Source of the DNA: Chryseobacterium candidae
GTDB lineage: Bacteria; Bacteroidota; Bacteroidia; Flavobacteriales; Weeksellaceae
Assembly (NCBI RefSeq): GCF_004916905.1
Contig: NZ_SDLV01000002.1
Span: 1-64,000 of the forward strand
DNA length: 64,000 nucleotides
Direction of reading: 5' to 3'
Position numbers and translations under genes: made by a program. Below are positions 23,942-34,051 of the stretch, in pieces. Each line of letters starts with the position of its first letter. The first letter of the stretch is position 1. The notes under the pieces were generated by a model. The model worked only from the letters and a program-made list of their open reading frames with translations, was not told the DNA's origin and ran no database searches.

Positions 23942-25006
23942 ATGGATTTACTTACATTTAAACTTATACTTGTACTAGCGCTTTTCCTGCTGTCACTTAC
24001 GATTGCAGCCTACTCTACATGGGCAGAAAGAAAAGTTGCCTCTATCATGCAGGATAGAATTGGTCCCAACAGAGCCGGACCTTTCGGATTGCTGCAGCCT
24101 CTTGCTGACGGTGGAAAATTCTTCTTTAAAGAAGACTTTACGCCTGCCAATGCAGAAAAATTCCTTTTCGTATTAGGGCCGGCTTTGGTGATGTTTATTT
24201 CATTGATTACAGGAGCTGTGATTCCTTGGGGTAAAAGTTTAAATATTGCAGGTACTTCTTTTGATCTTCAGGTAGCTAATATTGACGTTGGTGTACTTTT
24301 CATCATCGGTATGGCTTCCATAGGGGTTTACGGAATTATGATCGGAGGTTGGGCTTCGAACAACAAGTATTCATTATTAGGTGCTATCCGTGCTTCTTCT
24401 CAGATGATTTCTTATGAACTGGCAATGGGACTAGCACTTCTTTCAATCATCATGATGGCTGGAAGTTTAGACTTGAAAGAAATTACTGAAAGTCAGACTA
24501 CCGGAAAATTATGGGGCGTTATTCCTTGGGTTTCAGGATTGAACTGGAACATTTTCTACCAGCCGATCGCTTTCCTTGTTTTCTTTGTAGCAGCCTTAGC
24601 TGAAACCAACAGACACCCGTTCGATTTACCTGAGTGTGAATCTGAATTGGTAACAGGATACTCTACAGAATACTCTTCCATGAAGTTAGGTTTATATATG
24701 TTCGGAGAATATGTGAACATGTTTATCTCTAATGCTTTCATGGTCGTTCTTTTCTTCGGAGGGTACAACTATCCTGGTATTGAATGGGTAACTCAGAACT
24801 GGGGAGAAAACACAGCAGGAATTTTAAGTATCGTAGCATTCCTTACGAAAACAGTAATCGGAATTCTGATCTTTATGTGGATCAGATGGACACTTCCAAG
24901 ATTCAGATATGATCAGTTAATGCACTTAGGATGGAAAACTTTAATCCCAATGGCATTGGTAAACCTATTAATTACAGGAGCTGTAATTTTAGCGTTTGGA
25001 AATTAA
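23942..25006 (+). CDS. nuoH: NADH-quinone oxidoreductase subunit H
   Basis: 354 residues with eight or nine membrane helices. It has the NuoH signatures YSTWAERKVASIMQDRIGPN near the N-terminus and ETNRHPFDLPECESELV in the large loop that shapes the quinone channel. Late helices include RWTLPRFRYDQLMHLGWK. It links the redox arm to the proton-pumping arm. The gap to nuoI holds a palindrome and a heptamer array. Confidence 0.97.
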   Translation: MDLLTFKLILVLALFLLSLTIAAYSTWAERKVASIMQDRIGPNRAGPFGLLQPLADGGKFFFKEDFTPANAEKFLFVLGPALVMFISLITGAVIPWGKSLNIAGTSFDLQVANIDVGVLFIIGMASIGVYGIMIGGWASNNKYSLLGAIRASSQMISYELAMGLALLSIIMMAGSLDLKEITESQTTGKLWGVIPWVSGLNWNIFYQPIAFLVFFVAALAETNRHPFDLPECESELVTGYSTEYSSMKLGLYMFGEYVNMFISNAFMVVLFFGGYNYPGIEWVTQNWGENTAGILSIVAFLTKTVIGILIFMWIRWTLPRFRYDQLMHLGWKTLIPMALVNLLITGAVILAFGN

Positions 25007-25013
25007 ATTATCT

Positions 25014-25046
25014 AAACCTAACAGATTTTTGAAACCTGTTAGGTTT
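25014..25046. repeat. Dispersed CCTAACAG palindrome, copy 1
   Basis: AAACCTAACAG (25014-25024) and its complement CCTGTTAGGTTT (25035-25046) flank a 10-bp centre. A nearly identical element lies at 42751-42783, 17.7 kb away. This suggests a repetitive extragenic palindrome family. Confidence 0.75.
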
Positions 25047-25091
25047 GTGTAAATATTGAATATTAAAAATTAAGATAACAGACAAGATTAG

Positions 25092-25126
25092 TCTAAAATC
25101 TGGTGTCTAACATCTAATATCTATAA
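25092..25126. repeat. Five-unit heptamer array before nuoI
   Basis: Five 7-mers all starting TCT (TCTAAAA, TCTGGTG, TCTAACA, TCTAATA, TCTATAA) end 4 bp before the nuoI start codon. Confidence 0.75.
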
Positions 25127-25130
25127 TTAA

Positions 25131-25688
25131 ATGAAACTTACAAACAGATCAAAAGTTGTTTCCAATAAAGAAATGACCCTTGCTGAAAAAATCTACCTTC
25201 CTGCCATCTTTACAGGAATGGGGATTACATTTAAGCATGCTGTAAGAACCGTGATAAAGGGTGCTCCCGCAGTATATTCGTATCCGGAAGTACAGAAACC
25301 AAGAACGACTATCTGGAGAGGCCAGCACGTTTTGAAAAGAGACGAGGAAGGCAGAGAAAGATGTACAGCTTGCGGACTTTGTGCGGTAGCTTGTCCTGCA
25401 GAAGCCATTACAATGACTGCTGCTGAAAGAACTAAAGAGGAAAAAGGTCTTTACAGAGAAGAGAAATATGCATCAGTATATGAAATCAATATGCTAAGAT
25501 GTATCTTTTGCGGTATGTGTGAAGAAGCCTGTCCTAAATCGGCCATCTATCTTACCGACAGATTGGTAGACGTGGAAACCAACAGAGGTTCTTTCATTTA
25601 CGGAAAAGATAAATTAGTTGAAAAAATAAATGAAAGGATTGATATCACAACAAGACAATCCGAGAAACAAAAAAATGCGGTAAAATAA
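25131..25688 (+). CDS. nuoI: NADH-quinone oxidoreductase subunit I
   Basis: 185 residues with two ferredoxin-type 4Fe-4S motifs: Cys78, 81, 84, 88 in CTACGLCAVACP and Cys124, 127, 130, 134 in CIFCGMCEEACP. These hold clusters N6a and N6b, which pass electrons toward NuoB. The N-terminal helix lies along the membrane. The last base is shared with the nuoJ start, indicating translational coupling. Confidence 0.97.
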   Translation: MKLTNRSKVVSNKEMTLAEKIYLPAIFTGMGITFKHAVRTVIKGAPAVYSYPEVQKPRTTIWRGQHVLKRDEEGRERCTACGLCAVACPAEAITMTAAERTKEEKGLYREEKYASVYEINMLRCIFCGMCEEACPKSAIYLTDRLVDVETNRGSFIYGKDKLVEKINERIDITTRQSEKQKNAVK

Positions 25689-26185
25689 TGGATCAGTTTT
25701 TATTTTTCTTGGTGGCGTTTTTAGCAGTGGCAAGTGCTGTTTACTTTGTATTTGCAAGAAATCCTCTTTATGCTATTTTGTCATTAATTGTTACGATGTT
25801 TTCAATTGCCGGAATGTACATTCTTCTCAATGCACAGTTCCTGGCAATCATCCAGATTATTGTTTACGCAGGTGCTATCATGGTACTTTTCCTTTATATC
25901 TTAATGATGCTTAACCTTAATAAACAAGACGAAAGTAAGAAGAACAATACTTTAAAATTTGTTGGAGTTTTTACGGCAGGTCTTCTTTTGGTAGGTGTAT
26001 TGGGAGTTTTCAGAGGAGTAAAAGACAATCACATTGTTGTTGAAAATGTAGACAGAGGGGTTGGTCTTACCAAAAATCTGGGTAGACTTTTGTTTAATGA
26101 ATATGTTTTACCGTTTGAGCTTGCTTCCATCCTAATTCTGGCAGGTATTGTAGGTGCGGTATTAATCGGTAAAAAAGATTTATAA
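25688..26185 (+). CDS. nuoJ: NADH-quinone oxidoreductase subunit J
   Basis: 165 residues with five membrane helices. The third helix region contains the conserved IIQIIVYAGAIMVLFLYILMM, a pi-bulge segment known to change shape during turnover in NuoJ. It overlaps nuoI by one base and is 4 bp from nuoK, so nuoI to nuoN form a tightly packed block without repeats. Confidence 0.95.
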   Translation: MDQFLFFLVAFLAVASAVYFVFARNPLYAILSLIVTMFSIAGMYILLNAQFLAIIQIIVYAGAIMVLFLYILMMLNLNKQDESKKNNTLKFVGVFTAGLLLVGVLGVFRGVKDNHIVVENVDRGVGLTKNLGRLLFNEYVLPFELASILILAGIVGAVLIGKKDL

Positions 26186-26189
26186 AATT

Positions 26190-26519
26190 ATGGGAGAAGT
26201 AAATACATTTATACAAAGCATCCCTTTGGACTACTTCATCATTCTTTCCTCAGTATTGTTCTGTCTGGGAGTAATGGGAGTATTGCTTAGAAAAAATGCT
26301 ATTGTGATTCTGGGCTGTGTAGAGCTTATGCTGAATTCTGTAAACCTTTTATTGGCAGCTTTTTCAGCATACAAAGGCAACGGCGACGGACAACTTTTAG
26401 TTTTCTTCATTATGGTGGTAGCAGCTGCTGAAGTAGCAGTAGGTCTGGCAATTATTGCGATGCTATATAGAAACACCCGTTCTGTAGATGTGAGTATATT
26501 TAATAAATTAAGAGGATAA
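26190..26519 (+). CDS. nuoK: NADH-quinone oxidoreductase subunit K
   Basis: 109 residues with three membrane helices and the two buried glutamates of the proton path: one in GCVELMLNSVNL and one in VAAAEVAVGLAII. Sequence and length are typical. Two bp separate it from nuoL. Confidence 0.96.
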   Translation: MGEVNTFIQSIPLDYFIILSSVLFCLGVMGVLLRKNAIVILGCVELMLNSVNLLLAAFSAYKGNGDGQLLVFFIMVVAAAEVAVGLAIIAMLYRNTRSVDVSIFNKLRG

Positions 26520-26521
26520 GA

Positions 26522-28435
26522 ATGGAGAATCTAGTATATGCAATAGTACTTTTACCACTTTTAGGGTTTCTTATTAACGGGCTGTTCGGAAAAAATCTTC
26601 CCAAAATATTGGTAGGATCTTTGGCTACTTTGATGGTTTTTGGATCTTTCTGTATTGCAGTAAGTATTTTCATGAATTTCAATTCTGAAAGCCAGCCTGT
26701 TATTGTAAAAGCTTTTGAATGGTTTAGAGTAAATGGAGTTCAAATCAATTTTGGATTCCAGATAGATCAGCTTTCTTTAATGATGGTAATGATCATTACG
26801 GGTATCGGTTCACTGATCCACTTATACTCTATCGGATATATGAGTCATGATAAAGGATTCTACAAGTTTTTTACTTATCTGAATCTTTTCATCTTCTCGA
26901 TGTTACTTTTAGTAATGGGAAGCAACTACCTTATCCTGTTCATCGGATGGGAAGGTGTAGGTCTGTGTTCTTACCTGTTGATCGGATTCTGGTATACCAA
27001 TGAAGAATACGGTAAAGCGGCAAGAAAAGCTTTCATCATGAACAGAATTGGTGACCTTGCGTTATTGATCGGTATCTTCATGATCGCTTCTCAGACCAAT
27101 GCTGTAGATTATCTTTCTGTAGCAGAAAACGCTTCAAAATTTGAATTGGACGGAACAGTGATCATCTTTATCACAGCGAGTTTATTCATCGGTGCTACCG
27201 GTAAATCTGCTCAGGTTCCATTATATACATGGTTACCGGATGCGATGGCCGGGCCAACACCAGTATCAGCGTTGATCCACGCAGCAACAATGGTAACAGC
27301 GGGTATCTATTTAGTAGTAAGATCCAACTTCTTATTTACTTTAGCACCTACTGTGCAGGGAGTAATTTTATTCATCGGATTCTTAACGGCTGCTTTAGCA
27401 GGATTCTATGCTCTTCGTCAGAACGACATCAAAAAAGTACTGGCATACTCTACCGTTTCACAGCTTGGATTTATGTTTATCGCTTTAGGTCTGGGAGCGT
27501 ATACAACGGCTATGTTCCACGTAATGACACACGCATTCTTTAAGGCCTTGTTATTCTTAGGTGCAGGTTCAGTAATCCACGCTATGAGCAACGAACAGGA
27601 TATGCGTTTCATGGGAGGTCTTAAGAAATATATTCCTCTCACCCACGCTACATTCCTTATCGGAACATTAGCCATCTCAGGTTTCCCTTTATTATCAGGG
27701 ATGATCTCTAAAGACGAAATTTTAGTAGCAGCTTTCGCTAAAAACCCTGTTTACTGGGTAATCTTATTTGTTTTAGCGGCAATGACTGCAACCTATATGT
27801 TCAGACTTTACTATTTGACATTCCACGGAGAATTCAGAGGTACTGAAGAACAGAAACACCACTTACACGAAAGCCCGTCTAATATGACATTACCATTGAT
27901 CGTATTGGCTATTCTTTCTGTAATCGGAGGTTTTATCAACCTGCCACACTTCATCGGTCACGGGCATTATGCTAAACTGATGGAATGGTTAAAGCCAGTT
28001 CTTACAGAACAAAGCTACAGCCAGATGGAAGCTACTCTTTCAGGAGTACCTTTTAATACTGAAATGATATTATTAGCAGCAACAATCCTGATGTTCTTCA
28101 CTGTATGGTTCATCGTTAGAAATACTTATGTAAGTAAGAAAAAGATGGCTGTTGCAGAGGAAAACTATACCGGATGGGAAAAGCTTTCTGCTAAGAAATT
28201 ATACGTTGACGAACTTTACAACGCATTGATTGTAAAAACTGTTGAAGGATTAGGACGCGGAGGAAAAATGTTTGATAAGGGTATCTTAGACCGTTTTGTA
28301 AACTTTGTAGGTGATGGTGCTGAAGACAGCGGAAAAGCTATGAAGCGTGTACAGAACGGAAATGTAGAGACATATATCCTTATCATGTCTTTAGCGGTGG
28401 GAATTATATTAATTGTTAACTTTTTATTACAATAA
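26522..28435 (+). CDS. nuoL: NADH-quinone oxidoreductase subunit L
   Basis: 637 residues, the distal proton-pumping antiporter-like subunit. Typical segments include the helix with NYLILFIGWEGVGLCSYLLI, LPDAMAGPTPVSALIHAATMVTAG with the catalytic lysine region before it, and KALLFLGAGSVIHAM. The long C-terminal part includes the lateral helix that braces NuoM and NuoN. Two bp separate it from nuoM. Confidence 0.97.
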   Translation: MENLVYAIVLLPLLGFLINGLFGKNLPKILVGSLATLMVFGSFCIAVSIFMNFNSESQPVIVKAFEWFRVNGVQINFGFQIDQLSLMMVMIITGIGSLIHLYSIGYMSHDKGFYKFFTYLNLFIFSMLLLVMGSNYLILFIGWEGVGLCSYLLIGFWYTNEEYGKAARKAFIMNRIGDLALLIGIFMIASQTNAVDYLSVAENASKFELDGTVIIFITASLFIGATGKSAQVPLYTWLPDAMAGPTPVSALIHAATMVTAGIYLVVRSNFLFTLAPTVQGVILFIGFLTAALAGFYALRQNDIKKVLAYSTVSQLGFMFIALGLGAYTTAMFHVMTHAFFKALLFLGAGSVIHAMSNEQDMRFMGGLKKYIPLTHATFLIGTLAISGFPLLSGMISKDEILVAAFAKNPVYWVILFVLAAMTATYMFRLYYLTFHGEFRGTEEQKHHLHESPSNMTLPLIVLAILSVIGGFINLPHFIGHGHYAKLMEWLKPVLTEQSYSQMEATLSGVPFNTEMILLAATILMFFTVWFIVRNTYVSKKKMAVAEENYTGWEKLSAKKLYVDELYNALIVKTVEGLGRGGKMFDKGILDRFVNFVGDGAEDSGKAMKRVQNGNVETYILIMSLAVGIILIVNFLLQ

Positions 28436-28437
28436 TA

Positions 28438-29931
28438 ATGTCTTGTTTGTTATTAACATTATTACTATTACCTCTAGTAGGTTCGGGATTAGTTTTTGCC
28501 TGGAAGAGTAATTCCAGCAAATATTTGGCGCTTGGAATCGCATTGGTACAAATGCTCCTTACGTTCTATATGCTTTCGGATTTTGATTTTACTCCGACAG
28601 TAGACAGCGTATTGCAGCATGAGATCAATTATCCATGGTCACAATTTATGAAGAGCTCTCTTCACTTCGGTGTTGACGGAATGAGCATGCTTCTTTTATT
28701 ACTGACCAATATTCTGGCTCCAATCATTATTTTATCATCTTTCAACGAAAGTGTAAACTACAGAAATACATTCTACGGATTGATTCTGTTGATGCAGTTC
28801 GGTCTTGTAGGGGTATTTACTTCTTTAGACGGATTGTTGTTCTACATTTTCTGGGAAGTCACTTTGATTCCAATTTGGTTCATCGCCGGACTTTGGGGAC
28901 AGGAGAATAAAAGGTTCGAGTTCACTACGAAATTCTTCGTATATACATTCGTGGGATCATTATTTATGTTAGCCGGATTGATCTATGTGTACAACCACTC
29001 TGCATCATTCGCTTTAACAGATTTATATAATGCCCAGCTTAACGAAGTACAGCAGACTGTGGTATTCTGGTTTATTTTCTTTGCTTTTGCAGTGAAATTA
29101 CCGGTATTCCCTTTCCATACATGGCAGCCTGATACCTATACCTACTCTCCTACTCAAGGATCGATGTTATTATCAGGGATCATGCTGAAGATGGCAGTAT
29201 ATGGGGTAATGCGTTATTTACTTCCAATCACTCCGCTTCCGATAGCAGGAATTTCCGGGCAGATTGTGATTATTCTTGCCATTGTAGGAATTGTTCATGG
29301 TGCTTTGATCGCTATTATCCAAACGGATATGAAGAGAATCATTGCGTATTCATCTTTCTCTCACGTAGGATTGATGGTAGCAGGGATCTTCGCTTCTGCA
29401 GTAGTTACTCTTAGAGGAACTTTCAATGTGGAAGGAGCTGAAGGAGCATTGGTACAGACTTTTGCCCACGGTATCAACGTAGTAGGATTATTCTACTGTT
29501 GTGATATTTTATACAAGAGATTTAAATCAAGAGACATCAGACAGATGGGTGGTTTAGCTAAAGTAGCTCCTAAGTTTGCTGTATTGTTCCTGATCATTAT
29601 ATTAGGTTCAATGGGAGTTCCATTGACCAATGGATTCATCGGAGAATTTATTTTGTTGAAATCAGTATATGATTTTAACGGAACAGCAGCAGTAATTGCT
29701 GGTCTTACGGTAATTCTTTGTGCGGTGTATTTATTGAGATTCTACGGAAAAGCAATGTTTGGAGAAGGAGATGAAGCCGTTTTAAGTACAGCAAAAGATT
29801 TATCGAGTGTAGAGTTTTCTGTATTGGCAAGTTTAGCGGTTTTTGTGATTTTACTAGGTATTTTCCCACAACCGGTAATTGACATGGTGAGTAGTTCGGT
29901 GAAGTTTATCTACCAATCAATGGTAAGTTAA
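28438..29931 (+). CDS. nuoM: NADH-quinone oxidoreductase subunit M
   Basis: 497 residues with about fourteen membrane helices. The antiporter-like signatures are FYIFWEVTLIPIWFI with the key glutamate, AVKLPVFPFHTWQPDTYTY and SFSHVGLMVAGIF. It forms the middle proton channel of the membrane arm. It is 16 bp from nuoN. Confidence 0.97.
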   Translation: MSCLLLTLLLLPLVGSGLVFAWKSNSSKYLALGIALVQMLLTFYMLSDFDFTPTVDSVLQHEINYPWSQFMKSSLHFGVDGMSMLLLLLTNILAPIIILSSFNESVNYRNTFYGLILLMQFGLVGVFTSLDGLLFYIFWEVTLIPIWFIAGLWGQENKRFEFTTKFFVYTFVGSLFMLAGLIYVYNHSASFALTDLYNAQLNEVQQTVVFWFIFFAFAVKLPVFPFHTWQPDTYTYSPTQGSMLLSGIMLKMAVYGVMRYLLPITPLPIAGISGQIVIILAIVGIVHGALIAIIQTDMKRIIAYSSFSHVGLMVAGIFASAVVTLRGTFNVEGAEGALVQTFAHGINVVGLFYCCDILYKRFKSRDIRQMGGLAKVAPKFAVLFLIIILGSMGVPLTNGFIGEFILLKSVYDFNGTAAVIAGLTVILCAVYLLRFYGKAMFGEGDEAVLSTAKDLSSVEFSVLASLAVFVILLGIFPQPVIDMVSSSVKFIYQSMVS

Positions 29932-29947
29932 TTTGATATTTTAAGAA

Positions 29948-31327
29948 ATGAGTGTTTTAATTATTGTTTTCCTAACGGCAGTTATTGCGTTATTTTCAGG
30001 AGTTTTTGAACAAGGAAAATTCGCAAGATACATTGGGATTTTGGGATTAATCATTGCATTGTATGTAAGTTTTATGCCGGAATGTTCGTTCTTCGACCAT
30101 TACAAGCATATGTATGAGTACAGTGACAATACCGCATTATTCACTAAAATATCAATCGTAACAACTTTATTGTTATTCTTCCTTGGAGGTTTTGCATTCA
30201 GCAATCACAGAAGCCACCAGTCGGAATTATATGCATTGATGCTATTTGCATTATGTGGAGGGATCATCCTTTTCGGATACCAGAACCTGGTAACGATGTT
30301 CTTAGGAGTTGAGATCCTTTCTATTCCATTATATGTAATGGCTGGAGCTAACAAAACTGATTTGAGATCCAACGAAGCTTCTATTAAATATTTCCTTATG
30401 GGTGCCTTTGCAACAGGTTTCTTACTGTTCGGGATTGCGTTCATCTACGGAAGTGCAGGAAGTTTTGATCTTTACAAGATTCATGATTTTGGAGTAGCAA
30501 ATGCTGGAAATGTAATGTTCATCTTAGGGGTATTACTGATTCTTTGTGCATTGGCATTCAAGGTAGCTCTGGCACCTTTCCACATGTGGAGTCCTGATGT
30601 ATATGCAGGTTCACCTTCATTAATCACAGCATTCATGGCGAGTGTGGTAAAGATCTCAGGATTCTTTGCCCTGTTCAGATTGATGACGCTTGGTTTCGCT
30701 GGGGTAACCCACGAATGGATCAATGTTTTAGGAGTATTCCTAATCATTACTTTGCTTTTGGCAAACGTTATGGGTCTTGCTCAGACGAATGCAAAAAGAA
30801 TGCTGGCATACTCTTCAGTTTCCCACGCAGGATATATCGGGTTGGTATTCTTCGGAATGACAAGCCTTTCTACTTATAACCTTGCATTCTATTTATTTGC
30901 TTATTCTTTATCTACAGTAGGGGTTTTCATGTGTCTGATCTGGGTAGAGAAATTAAAGAGAGAAACCTCTTTCGGAGCATTCAAAGGATTGGCAAAAACC
31001 GAACCTTTATTAGCCACTGTAGCAACGATCTCTATGCTTTCAATGGCAGGAGTTCCGTTAACAGCTGGTTTCATGGGGAAATTTGCTTTATTCTCCCAGG
31101 CTATGAACGGTGCTGCTTTCTTAGTACTGGTAGCTGTGTTAGGTTCTGCCCTATCTATTGCTTACTATTTAAGACTGATCATTGCGATGTTCTTCTTTAA
31201 AGAATCAACATTCAAATCGTCAGAAAAAGTAACCCTTACTTACAACATCATCGCAGTAGTTGTTATTGCTTTGATCATTATCCTTGGAGTTTTCCCGGAT
31301 TTATTTGCAAGAATGTTCGGATTGTAA
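29948..31327 (+). CDS. nuoN: NADH-quinone oxidoreductase subunit N
   Basis: 459 residues with about thirteen to fourteen helices. The segments MFLGVEILSIPLYVMAG, FKVALAPFHMWSPDVYAG and AYSSVSHAGYIGL match the NuoN antiporter-like subunit. It is the last gene of the complex I operon and is followed by a strong terminator. Confidence 0.96.
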   Translation: MSVLIIVFLTAVIALFSGVFEQGKFARYIGILGLIIALYVSFMPECSFFDHYKHMYEYSDNTALFTKISIVTTLLLFFLGGFAFSNHRSHQSELYALMLFALCGGIILFGYQNLVTMFLGVEILSIPLYVMAGANKTDLRSNEASIKYFLMGAFATGFLLFGIAFIYGSAGSFDLYKIHDFGVANAGNVMFILGVLLILCALAFKVALAPFHMWSPDVYAGSPSLITAFMASVVKISGFFALFRLMTLGFAGVTHEWINVLGVFLIITLLLANVMGLAQTNAKRMLAYSSVSHAGYIGLVFFGMTSLSTYNLAFYLFAYSLSTVGVFMCLIWVEKLKRETSFGAFKGLAKTEPLLATVATISMLSMAGVPLTAGFMGKFALFSQAMNGAAFLVLVAVLGSALSIAYYLRLIIAMFFFKESTFKSSEKVTLTYNIIAVVVIALIIILGVFPDLFARMFGL

Positions 31328-31344
31328 AACCTGAATTCTAACAT

Positions 31345-31379
31345 ATAAAAAAGCACAACTTCTCAGTTGTGCTTTTTTA
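31345..31379. terminator. Bidirectional terminator ending the nuo operon
   Basis: Perfect 10-bp stem AAGCACAACT/AGTTGTGCTT with a TCTC loop, flanked by an A run on the left and six T on the right. It begins about 20 bp past the nuoN stop. Confidence 0.9.
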
Positions 31380-31620
31380 TGTTCATATCTGAATAATGAA
31401 TATCACAAAATAGTATTTTTTATTCAAATTATTCAAAAAAAAAAAACACAATTTACTAATCAGTAACATTGATCATCATCCGTTCAAAAAAACAGCAAAG
31501 AATAGTAAAATACGTTATAAAATTTCCGAAATGCATAAATAAATTATGTACGATAAAATAAAAACATCCTCCTATTAATATTCTCCTTTTTTCATAACTT
31601 TACTCTAAATTTTTCAGCTC
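31380..31620. other. AT-rich gap before the GAF gene
   Basis: No gene is seen. The stretch is over 75 percent A+T with an A run at about 31434-31446. A near-consensus promoter box TAACTTTA lies at 31595-31602, 18 bp before the GAF gene start. Confidence 0.45.
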
Positions 31621-33933
31621 TTGGCTAATCTCTATAAAAAAGACTCTCCCTTTCAGGTTTATATATCATTCAAAAAATATTTGGATGTTCTGGAACATAT
31701 CCGATATAATGACAGACTGGAATACAGAGTCAATTATGCAGAGTCTCTGATTGAGAGTACAAGAAATTTCAAAGAGCTCAGAGAAGGCTTTCAGGACACC
31801 GCCCTTCTTGAAAAATACGAAGACCTCATCAGACTGCTTCTTGCTGATCTTTTCCCAACAGGCCTTACCAGAAACGAAATAAAAGCGGCAAGCATTCCGC
31901 TTTCCAACATTACCTTCAACTATACTGAAAGGTTTAAAGATATTCTGAAAGATGCCGGAAAAGACTTCGAAATAGAACTCAGGAATATTTCAGATAATGA
32001 ATTTTATGTGTTCTGCTGCTGTCTGATTCTTCAAAGCTATTTCAAAAAAGATATTAAAAGCATGCTTCCGTTTTATTATGACATTCCCAACAAACAGGGA
32101 ATCATGAAGCATTATAAAATTACGGTCAATTCCGATTTTACGGAAATTATGCCTACAGAAGATGCCAAAATTCCATCGGATGATGTTCTGGATATGCTGC
32201 TGGAAAATCTGGATGACTTTAAACTGTGGAAAAAGTATTTTCCATCTCAGTCCTGGATATTGAAAGGATTTACTATTATTTCACTGGTAGACTGTACTTC
32301 TGAAGTAGCCCTTTCCGATCTGAAATCAAGCATGATTGAAATTGATCCGGAAGATATGAATCCCAACGAAAACCTGACCGAAATTTTCAAATCCTATTTT
32401 GATGTTCCTGAACTCAGCTTCGGGTTGATGACTTTCAACAAAAAGGAACAGAAACTCGATAAACTTCCGATTTACGAAAGCCTGCTCACGAATCATATCC
32501 TGGATTTCTGGATCAATGCATTTGATGAAGAGACGCGTAAAAGTACCTTTGATAATTTAAATCATAATTCAAAGCCTGTGGTTGTTTCCAATGTAAACAA
32601 CCTGGACGAGAATGTCAAGCTGCTTCCTTCCTTCAGTATTCTAAAGGACAATAATATCAACAGTTTCATGGTAATTCCCATCATGAAAGACGGCGAACTC
32701 CTTGCGATCATGGAATTCACCTCTCCTATTGCCGGAAGTTTCAATGGCTTGAAACTGAAAAAACTGGAGTTTTTCACTGATATGGTTCTCTTCTCTCTGA
32801 ACAGATTCTACTTTGAGAAAAATTATCAGATAGAAGCCATTATTCAACGTGAATATACAACCATCCACGACAGTGTGGTATGGAAGTTCAGAAATGAAGC
32901 TGAAAAATATTTTACGGCATCACTTGGAAAGAAAATATATACCTTAAAGCAGATCGCATTCAAAAATCTTACTCCGCTATTTGGAGTTTCGGATATCCGT
33001 TCTTCTTCGGAAAAACGTTTTAATCTGATGCTGCTGGATCTTAATCAACAAATTGAATGTCTGAATGAAATTTTAATACTCACGAATTCCGATTCGGAAA
33101 AATTTGTACTGGCTTTGGATGTTTTTGAAAATGAGATCAACAATGAGATCAAAGCAGATACGGAACAGCGTTTTCAGAGGTTATTAAGAGAAGAAATCCA
33201 TCCTTTTTTACAAGGAAAACTGGAAATTAAAACATCCAGAGAAATAAAGGCAAAGATTAAAGACTATTTTTCGCACATTTTTACCTCTACGGATCTGTTT
33301 TATCATCACAGAAAAAAACTTGATGACTCTATAACGCTTGTAAACAGAAAGCTGGCCGATATGCTGGATGAAAGCCAGGAAAAGGCACAGGAAATTTTTC
33401 CACATTATTATGAAAGATTTAAGTCTGATGGTGTAGAACACAATCTGTATATTGGTTCTACCATCGCTCCTGAGCTTCATTATACTTCGAAAGTAGTCCA
33501 CAAACTGAGATACTGGCAGCTGAAAACCATCTGTAAAATGGAACTTGAATTTCAGTCGTTCAAAAAGTATCTTCCTGTACAGCTGGATATTGCCTCACTG
33601 ATCTTTGTATATAATGAAAAAATAGATATCCGCTTCAGAATGGATGAAAAACGCTTTGATGTAGACGGAGCTTACAATTCGTATTACGAAATCATCAAAA
33701 AACGTCTGGATAAAGCCCATATTAAAGATTCTTCAGAACGCATCACTGCTCCCGGAAAAATTACCATCGTCTATTTCGGAATGGAAAATCAGAAGGAATA
33801 CCTGGACTATATTTCCAAACTCCAGAAGAAAGGAGTTTTACAAAATGATATAGAATTTTTAAGAGTGGAGGATCTTCAGGGTATTACGGGATTGCTGGCA
33901 CTGAGAGTGTCTTTTACACTTCCGCAGGAGTAA
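31621..33933 (+). CDS. Large GAF-domain protein
   Basis: 770 residues, no membrane segment or signal peptide. A helical N-terminal region (1-230) precedes a GAF-like domain at about 270-400, where NSFMVIPIMKDGELLAIMEF is the typical core strand pair. The C-terminal half is helical and charged with no recognised enzyme domain. GAF domains bind small ligands or mediate dimerisation, so a signalling or scaffold role is plausible. The start is TTG 31621; no in-frame ATG lies near it. The gene stands alone downstream of nuo and converges with the HD/PycTM gene. Confidence 0.8.
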   Translation: MANLYKKDSPFQVYISFKKYLDVLEHIRYNDRLEYRVNYAESLIESTRNFKELREGFQDTALLEKYEDLIRLLLADLFPTGLTRNEIKAASIPLSNITFNYTERFKDILKDAGKDFEIELRNISDNEFYVFCCCLILQSYFKKDIKSMLPFYYDIPNKQGIMKHYKITVNSDFTEIMPTEDAKIPSDDVLDMLLENLDDFKLWKKYFPSQSWILKGFTIISLVDCTSEVALSDLKSSMIEIDPEDMNPNENLTEIFKSYFDVPELSFGLMTFNKKEQKLDKLPIYESLLTNHILDFWINAFDEETRKSTFDNLNHNSKPVVVSNVNNLDENVKLLPSFSILKDNNINSFMVIPIMKDGELLAIMEFTSPIAGSFNGLKLKKLEFFTDMVLFSLNRFYFEKNYQIEAIIQREYTTIHDSVVWKFRNEAEKYFTASLGKKIYTLKQIAFKNLTPLFGVSDIRSSSEKRFNLMLLDLNQQIECLNEILILTNSDSEKFVLALDVFENEINNEIKADTEQRFQRLLREEIHPFLQGKLEIKTSREIKAKIKDYFSHIFTSTDLFYHHRKKLDDSITLVNRKLADMLDESQEKAQEIFPHYYERFKSDGVEHNLYIGSTIAPELHYTSKVVHKLRYWQLKTICKMELEFQSFKKYLPVQLDIASLIFVYNEKIDIRFRMDEKRFDVDGAYNSYYEIIKKRLDKAHIKDSSERITAPGKITIVYFGMENQKEYLDYISKLQKKGVLQNDIEFLRVEDLQGITGLLALRVSFTLPQE

Positions 33934-34051
33934 TGATTATCAACGCCGTAAGCATCATGCTCCTTTATTTCATCATGAAAAGCTTTAGTTTGGCATATCT
34001 TCAGTCAATCTTATAAAAATTCCGGGTGATTACTTTTTATCTATATTTTAA

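Noticed and set aside
17281-25126. Heptamer arrays considered as CRISPR or tRNA-like clusters
   Set aside because: Units are 7 bp, contiguous and degenerate with no spacers; no cas genes or cloverleaf folds are present.
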